Part shown: positions 30,497-35,180 of the stretch, piece by piece
Numbering within the stretch: position 1 is the stretch's first letter
Layout of the letters: each line of letters opens with the position of its first letter
Assembly: GCA_015296065.1 (NCBI GenBank)
Contig: DVDU01000168.1
Coordinates: 1-35,180, forward strand
Reading direction: 5' to 3'
Origin: Oscillatoriaceae cyanobacterium M33_DOE_052
GTDB lineage: Bacteria; Cyanobacteriota; Cyanobacteriia; Cyanobacteriales; Laspinemataceae
DNA length: 35,180 bases
Translations under genes and position numbers: made by a program
The notes under the pieces: model-generated
Seen by the model: the letters and a program-made list of their open reading frames with translations, nothing else
Told to the model about the DNA's origin: nothing
Databases searched by the model: none

Positions 30497-32545
30497 ATGA
30501 GCCAATCGATCGCGATTCCCTCCGTTTCCGTCACCTACGCCCATGATGGCACCTCTACCCGCATCAACGCTCTGGGGATGCGCCCTATGCAAGAACGCGC
30601 CTATCAGAAACGGGGCGAACAATATCTGCTGATTAAATCTCCCCCCGCTTCCGGGAAAAGTCGGGCTCTGATGTTCATTGCCCTGGATAAGCTGACCCAC
30701 CAGAAGCTAAAACAGGCGATCGTCGTTGTCCCGGAGAAGGCGATCGGCTCTAGTTTCCACGATGAACCCCTGAGTCAGTTCGGCTTTTGGGCCGATTGGC
30801 GCGTTGAACCCCGATGGAACCTCTGCAACGCACCAGGAACCGACGGCGGTAAAGTGGATGCGGTGAAAACCTTTCTCGAAAGTGATGCGAAAGTCCTAGT
30901 TTGTACTCATGCCACTTTCCGTTTTGCGGTGGATAAGTTTGGCGGGGAAATGTTGGACGATCGCCTGATTGCCGTAGATGAATTTCACCATGTTTCCTCT
31001 AACCCAGACAACAAACTGGGGGATCATATCCGGCAAATCATGGCTCGCGATAAAACCCACATCGTCGCCATGACGGGTTCTTATTTTCGGGGGGACGCGG
31101 AAGCGGTACTACATCCCGAAGATGAAGCCAAGTTTCACACCGTCACCTATACCTATTATGAACAACTAAACGGTTATCAATATCTGAAGCAATTGGATAT
31201 TGGCTATTATTTTTATTCCGGTAACTACACCGATGAAATCATGCAGGTACTCAATCCCAATGAGAAAACTATCCTGCATATTCCTAACGTTAACTCCCGC
31301 GAGAGTACCAAAGACAAAATCAGGGAAGTGGAACATATTATCGAAGCCCTGGGAGAATGGCAGGGCACCGACCCTCAGACCGGATTTCAACTGGTAAAAA
31401 CCGCCGATGGCAAGATTATCCAGATTGCCGATTTGGTGGATGATGACCCCAGCAAGCGGGATAAGGTAGCCGCCGCCCTCAAAGACCCCACCCAGAAAAA
31501 TAACCGCGATCGCGTGGATATTATCATCGCCCTGGGTATGGCCAAAGAAGGCTTTGATTGGATTTGGTGCGAACACGCTTTAACCATCGGCTACCGCTCC
31601 AGTTTGACGGAAATTGTCCAGATTATTGGCCGTGCTACCCGCGATGCACCGGGTAAAACCCGCGCCCGGTTTACTAACCTGATTGCTGAGCCCGATGTCA
31701 GCGAAACTGCCGTCACCGAGGCGGTGAATGATACGATAAAGGCGATCGCCGCCAGCCTACTGATGGAACAGGTACTCGCGCCGCGCTTTGAATTCAAACC
31801 TAAGCGCCCCGATAACCAACCTACTCCAGGTTTGGACTACGGGGAAAATGGCTACAATCCCAGTCGCTGCAACGTGGGCGTTAATCTAGAAACCGGGCAA
31901 ATTCAGCTAGAAATTAAGGGGTTAGCTGTGCCGAAAACCCCAGAAGCCCAGCGCATCTGTCGGGAAGACTTAACCGAACTGGTGACGGCTTTTGTGCAAG
32001 ATAAACCGACTGTCGAGCGGGGTCTATTTGATGAAGAATTGGTGCCAGAAGAGCTAACCCAATTACGGATGGGTAAAATTATTCAAGAGAAATTACCCAA
32101 CCTCGATGAAGCGGATCAAGAAGCTGTCCGCCAACACGCCGTAGCCGCTCTCAACTTGGTTCAACAAGCTAAGAAAACCAGCAACGAAGGGGAGGACGTA
32201 GCCGGGAAAAATACTGCCCTGATTGATGGGGTAAGGAAATTCGCCCTCTCGGTGACAGACTTAGATATTGATTTGATTGACCGGATCAATCCCTTTGGGG
32301 AAGCCTATGCGATTCTGGCTAAGTCTATGAGCGAAGAACGGCTAAAACTTGTGGCGGAGGCGATCGCGGCAAAACGAGTCAATCTCACCGTAGAAGAAGC
32401 GCGAGAATTGGCAAGACGGGCGATACGGTTCAAACAGGAAAGAGGTAGGCTGCCGTCCCTCACCGCTGTGGATGTTTGGGAAAAACGCATGGCAGAAGGG
32501 ATTGCCTTCCTGCAACGGCAAGTTAAGGAGGAAAGAAAGGGCTAA
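30497..32545 (+). CDS. SF2 DExH helicase/translocase of a defence-type module
   Basis: About 682 residues from the ATG at 30497; an ATG at 30458 lies in repeat DNA. Neither has a clear ribosome site. Motifs: Walker A SPPASGKS (48-55), a DExH-type box DEFHH (161-165), AMTGSY (motif III, 191-196) and the arginine-finger motif QIIGRATRD (375-383). These define a superfamily 2 ATPase like the helicase subunits of restriction enzymes. The C-terminal 250 residues are helical and contain no recognised nuclease motif. A T5orf172 GIY-YIG nuclease gene follows on the same strand 1.1 kb downstream. Helicase plus GIY-YIG pairs recur in bacterial genomes and fit a role in restriction of foreign DNA; that role is inference. 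Confidence 0.85.
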   Translation: MSQSIAIPSVSVTYAHDGTSTRINALGMRPMQERAYQKRGEQYLLIKSPPASGKSRALMFIALDKLTHQKLKQAIVVVPEKAIGSSFHDEPLSQFGFWADWRVEPRWNLCNAPGTDGGKVDAVKTFLESDAKVLVCTHATFRFAVDKFGGEMLDDRLIAVDEFHHVSSNPDNKLGDHIRQIMARDKTHIVAMTGSYFRGDAEAVLHPEDEAKFHTVTYTYYEQLNGYQYLKQLDIGYYFYSGNYTDEIMQVLNPNEKTILHIPNVNSRESTKDKIREVEHIIEALGEWQGTDPQTGFQLVKTADGKIIQIADLVDDDPSKRDKVAAALKDPTQKNNRDRVDIIIALGMAKEGFDWIWCEHALTIGYRSSLTEIVQIIGRATRDAPGKTRARFTNLIAEPDVSETAVTEAVNDTIKAIAASLLMEQVLAPRFEFKPKRPDNQPTPGLDYGENGYNPSRCNVGVNLETGQIQLEIKGLAVPKTPEAQRICREDLTELVTAFVQDKPTVERGLFDEELVPEELTQLRMGKIIQEKLPNLDEADQEAVRQHAVAALNLVQQAKKTSNEGEDVAGKNTALIDGVRKFALSVTDLDIDLIDRINPFGEAYAILAKSMSEERLKLVAEAIAAKRVNLTVEEARELARRAIRFKQERGRLPSLTAVDVWEKRMAEGIAFLQRQVKEERKG

Positions 32546-32565
32546 GTTAGACTGTAACTAATTAG

Positions 32566-32663
32566 ATTGCCCTCACCCCCGTCCCCTCTCCCAGGTTGGG
32601 AGAGGGGAGAAAATGCCTCTTGTCCCCCTTCTCCCACCTTGGGAGAAGGGGCTAGGGGATGAG
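32566..32663. repeat. dispersed palindromic repeats, left inverted copy
   Basis: Positions 32566-32610 read ATTGCCCTCACCCCCGTCCC and onward, and match the reverse complement of 35102-35146 at 44 of 45 bases. A second hairpin, CTTCTCCCACCTTGGGAGAAG, follows at about 32628-32650. Together they separate the helicase gene from the Uma2 gene and may end its transcript. Confidence 0.85.
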
Positions 32664-32727
32664 GGAAATTCGACTTGTATAATGAAAAAATTAATTCTCC
32701 CTGTCCGAACTCATCTGGAGGTGACAT

Positions 32728-33477
32728 ATGACTCTCTCCCTAGAAAAACCCACCCCCCCAAACTCTATCCTGCAACGCCATAACGCCACCTGGCAAGACT
32801 ATGTGGCGATTCGAGATGACGAGGCTATAGACTGGCGCAAAATCTCATTTCATCAAGGATGGTTGTGGGTAGATATGGGTGCAGAAGGACTAAATCATGC
32901 TTCGTTCAGTGATTTAATGACCATGATTTTCTTTGCTTGGGTGTTCCTGCATCCTGAGTTTGTCTTGCAATCCTATGGTCGCTGTGTTATTGAACGCCCA
33001 GATACCCACGCCTGTGCGCCGGATTTAGTCCTATACAAAGGTGATAATATTCCCAAATGGCAACCGGGAGAACCGCGTCGGATTGACTTGCGTCGCCACC
33101 GTTTGCCCGACTTGGTGGGGGAAATTGCCGATACTACTCTCAGCCTTGACTTGGATGAGCAAAAGCAACTCTACGCCAGCTTAGGGATTCCTGAATATTG
33201 GGTGGTTGATGTGAAAGGACAGCGGATTTTTGCTTTTGCTTTGAACTCATTGGGGCATTATGAAGCGATCGCACAATCCCAGGTGTTGACGGGTTTGCCG
33301 ATCGCCCTCCTAGAACAAACCCTGGAACGAATGACCACCGAAACCAACACCGCCGCCGCCAGTTGGTTGATTCAACAGTTACAAAACCCGCCACAACTAC
33401 AGGACGGTATTGCTGAATCTGAACACGAGGAGGCAAACAACGAGGAAAAAAATGCCTATCGCTCCAGCGGGTCTTAA
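32728..33477 (+). CDS. Uma2 family (DUF820) putative restriction endonuclease, second copy
   Basis: A 249-residue paralogue of the protein at 1134-1808. Landmarks: ATWQDYVAIRD, GLNHASFSDLMT, D99 in APDLVLYKG, E132 in LVGEIADTT, K146 in DEQKQLYA and IPEYWVVDV. An ideal TGGAGGTGA precedes the ATG. The last 35 residues (charged, EHEEANNEEKNAYRSSGS) extend beyond the usual family end, and the last nine codons are read out of frame through the remnant described at 33451-33557. It stands between the helicase and the T5orf172 nuclease and may be an insertion into that module. Confidence 0.87.
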   Translation: MTLSLEKPTPPNSILQRHNATWQDYVAIRDDEAIDWRKISFHQGWLWVDMGAEGLNHASFSDLMTMIFFAWVFLHPEFVLQSYGRCVIERPDTHACAPDLVLYKGDNIPKWQPGEPRRIDLRRHRLPDLVGEIADTTLSLDLDEQKQLYASLGIPEYWVVDVKGQRIFAFALNSLGHYEAIAQSQVLTGLPIALLEQTLERMTTETNTAAASWLIQQLQNPPQLQDGIAESEHEEANNEEKNAYRSSGS

Positions 33478-33557
33478 ATCATGATCCAGCCAGCCGTCGC
33501 ACCACTAAGCTAGATGCAGGGTCCCTATTTTCCTTCTGGCAGCAAGGGGCTTATTAA
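33451..33557 (+). pseudogene. decayed fragment of a GIY-YIG (T5orf172) protein
   Basis: In the frame ending at the TAA of 33555-33557 one reads LSLQRVLNHDPASRRTTKLD followed by AGSLFSFWQQGAY. This aligns with residues 238-269 of the intact neighbour at 33672-34934 (RSFQRALNKDKTSRRITKLD, then PLFSFQAAAE). The DNA is also alike: CTAAGCTAGAT and TATTTTCCTT are shared. It lacks both the start and the nuclease domain and overlaps the end of the Uma2 gene in another frame. It is a remnant of a related gene or of an earlier duplication. Confidence 0.65.
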
Positions 33558-33671
33558 CGAAAAGATGCTGATATTGATAATATAGAATCAAAATCTACTC
33601 AGTATTATCGGAATCGATAACAATGCTTGGGACATCGAGAGCAGGTCAGTACATAGAACAGGTAGAAGGCT

Positions 33672-34934
33672 ATGCCTAAGTCCACAGCCAAATCCACCAC
33701 CGATGAAGATTTAGAATTGCTGGCTGAATTGGGGGTAGATATCGACCCGGAACCAACCAGCCAACAGTCCCCCAGAGACGAGCGAATCATCGCCGGTTTT
33801 GAAGAAATCGATCGCTTTGTTGCCGAAAAAGGGAGATTGCCCCAACATGGGGACGATCGCGATATTTTCGAGCGTCTCTATGCGGTGCGACTAGAGCGCC
33901 TGCGGGAATCGGCAGAATGTCGCGCCCTCCTAGAACCCATAGACTCCCAAGGGCTTTTAAATGCGGAAAATGATGCCAGTTTTACCCTAGCATCAGACTT
34001 AGCAGAAGACCAGATTGATGCCGCACTGTTGGCTCAGTTGGGGGTTGATGCTGAGTCTGAGAATGAGATTACTCAGCTTACCCATGTGCGTTCCCGCCAG
34101 GAAATCAAAGCCGCCGAAGAAGTTGCCCAGCGGTTTCCCTGCGAGGATTTTGCTGAATTTAAACCCATCTTTGCCGAAGTGCAGCGCCAGTTAAAGACTG
34201 GGGAACGGCAAACGGTGAAATATCAGGATTATGCCACTATCAATGAAGGGGATTTGTTTGTTCTTGAGGGACAAAAAGTCTTGGTAGCCGAGATGGGAGA
34301 GATGTTTATTAGTGACTATGGTCTGAGAAATTGCCGGTTGCGGGTGATTTATGACAATGGCACCGAGAGCAATCCCCTGTTTCGTTCATTTCAACGCGCC
34401 TTAAATAAGGATAAAACCAGCCGTCGCATTACTAAGCTAGATTTAGCAGATTTAGGTCCGTTATTTTCCTTTCAGGCGGCAGCAGAAGGTCCGGCAAAAG
34501 CCACCGCAGAAGTTGACCCAGAAACCGACTTAGCCACTGGCTATATTTATGTATTGCGGAGCCAGTCTGAGCATCCTTTTGTTGCTCAAAAGCGGTCGGT
34601 AATTCATAAAATTGGCGTGACGGGAGGCGATGTAAAAAAGCGCATTGCTAATGCTAAAAATGACCCTACTTATCTGTTGGCGGATGTGGAAATTGTGGCA
34701 ACTTTTAAACTGGCCAATATTAACCGAAAAAAACTTGAGGCCATCCTACAGAAGTTTTTCGCCTCAGCTCAGTTAGATTTGGAATTGCGCGATCGCTTTG
34801 ATACCCCCGTGAAGCCTAGGGAGTGGTTTCTGGTGCCTTTGGCAGCCATTGAGGAGGCCATTTCCAAAATCCAGGACGGAACCATTGACCAATTCCGATA
34901 TAATCCAGAAACAGCCCGTCTAACGCCATTATGA
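33672..34934 (+). CDS. GIY-YIG nuclease with T5orf172-type domain
   Basis: A 420-residue protein. The ATG at 33672 follows a weak GTAGAAGG. The N-terminal 100 residues are charged and contain GRLPQHGDDRDIFERLYAVRLERLRE (54-79), a pattern like a helicase-associated or DNA-contact segment. The middle (190-268, GDLFVLEGQKVLVAEMGEMF ... DNGTESNPLFRSFQRALNKD) is a conserved companion domain. The C-terminal nuclease has GYIYVLRSQ (290-298) and HKIGVTGGDVKKRIANAKND (312-331), a GIY-YIG domain of the T5orf172/MUG113 type, with the second motif HKIG in place of YIG; E345 or later Glu residues may complete the site. It is probably the cutting subunit working with the helicase encoded upstream. Cytoplasmic. 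Confidence 0.82.
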   Translation: MPKSTAKSTTDEDLELLAELGVDIDPEPTSQQSPRDERIIAGFEEIDRFVAEKGRLPQHGDDRDIFERLYAVRLERLRESAECRALLEPIDSQGLLNAENDASFTLASDLAEDQIDAALLAQLGVDAESENEITQLTHVRSRQEIKAAEEVAQRFPCEDFAEFKPIFAEVQRQLKTGERQTVKYQDYATINEGDLFVLEGQKVLVAEMGEMFISDYGLRNCRLRVIYDNGTESNPLFRSFQRALNKDKTSRRITKLDLADLGPLFSFQAAAEGPAKATAEVDPETDLATGYIYVLRSQSEHPFVAQKRSVIHKIGVTGGDVKKRIANAKNDPTYLLADVEIVATFKLANINRKKLEAILQKFFASAQLDLELRDRFDTPVKPREWFLVPLAAIEEAISKIQDGTIDQFRYNPETARLTPL

Positions 34935-34955
34935 ACACAGTTCTGTAGGATGGGC

Positions 34956-35146
34956 TTCTCCCCTCTCCCTACCTGGGAGAGAGGGGGGTGAGGGCTTATT
35001 TCTCGATTGATTTAGGATGGCTATTGCCCTCTATCCCCCAACCCCTTTCTCCCAAAAAGGGAGAAAGGGGAGCAAGAGGGGGGATGGGTTTTGTCTGTGA
35101 TTCTCCCCTCTCCCTACCTGGGAGAGGGGACGGGGGTGAGGGCAAT
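34956..35146. repeat. cluster of three dispersed palindromic repeats at the right edge
   Basis: Two copies of CTCCCCTCTCCCTACCTGGG (34956-34995 and 35102-35146) flank a third hairpin element (about 35030-35088, CTTTCTCCC-AAAAA-GGGAGAAAG). The last copy is a near-perfect inverted match to 32566-32610. No gene is visible from 34935 to the window end. Confidence 0.8.
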
Positions 35147-35180
35147 ATCGAGTGTTTCATTTTTATTTGAAATGACTATA

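Noticed and set aside
1-35180. tRNA, rRNA, integrase or transposase genes marking a mobile island
   Set aside because: I looked for tRNA-like T-loops, integrase signatures and transposase DDE patterns among the frames and found none convincing, so no island boundaries are claimed.

Overview
The window looks like chromosomal DNA of a filamentous cyanobacterium of the Oscillatoria/Microcoleus type. This is inferred from many GCGATCGC (HIP1) octamers, heptanucleotide tandem repeats of the AATTATC and TTGTCAC kinds, dispersed palindromes such as AGAAACCGGGTTTCT, and family content typical of these genomes (Uma2/DUF820 nucleases, CHASE2 kinase, DUF928, haemagglutinin-CHAT protein). I saw no tRNA, rRNA, CRISPR array or transposase.

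Layout. 1-1.1 kb: a small membrane protein gene with a structured upstream region, a decayed NfeD-like gene and palindromic repeats. 1.1-1.8 kb: a Uma2-type nuclease between two copies of a palindromic repeat. 2-8.6 kb (minus strand): a CHASE2 histidine kinase, a receiver-histidine kinase hybrid, then the binding protein and one permease of a peptide-type ABC transporter. 9.2-15.6 kb (plus): a secreted DUF928 protein and a giant secreted haemagglutinin-repeat protein ending in a CHAT protease domain, with several dispersed repeats inserted in frame. 15.7-17.8 kb: an ArsR-type repressor with an As(III)-type cysteine site, a small CxxC thioredoxin and a permease with a CSC motif, with matching candidate operators upstream of arsR and of the thioredoxin gene; a 38-residue membrane peptide is encoded convergently.

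18.1-28.6 kb is the most interesting part: a minus-strand operon of five genes with overlapping or nearly touching ends. In transcription order these are a DUF4007 protein (SspB-like), a 1173-residue P-loop ATPase (SspC-like), an ATP-pyrophosphatase of the PAPS reductase fold (SspD-like), a GIY-YIG protein with a long insertion, and a 778-residue DGQHR-motif protein. A cysteine desulfurase (possible SspA) lies about 1.2 kb beyond the last gene, separated by a nucleotidyltransferase-like gene. This looks like a single-strand DNA phosphorothioation module of the Ssp type. The usual SspE effector is not visible; the GIY-YIG plus DGQHR pair sits in the effector position and may be an alternative or undescribed restriction/sensing arm. 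The operon has a good promoter followed by a perfect 8-1-8 palindrome, a candidate operator.

28.7-30.2 kb: a Tat-exported metallo-beta-lactamase-fold protein lacking the usual metal-binding motif, and a TrpG/PabA glutamine amidotransferase. 30.5-35.2 kb: a second defence-like module, an SF2 DExH helicase and a T5orf172-type GIY-YIG nuclease, separated by a second Uma2 gene. A decayed fragment homologous to the middle of this GIY-YIG protein lies at the end of the Uma2 gene, and nearly identical 45-bp inverted repeats flank the Uma2/GIY-YIG segment. The right half therefore reads as a defence island; functional statements about it are inference from family membership and gene order.
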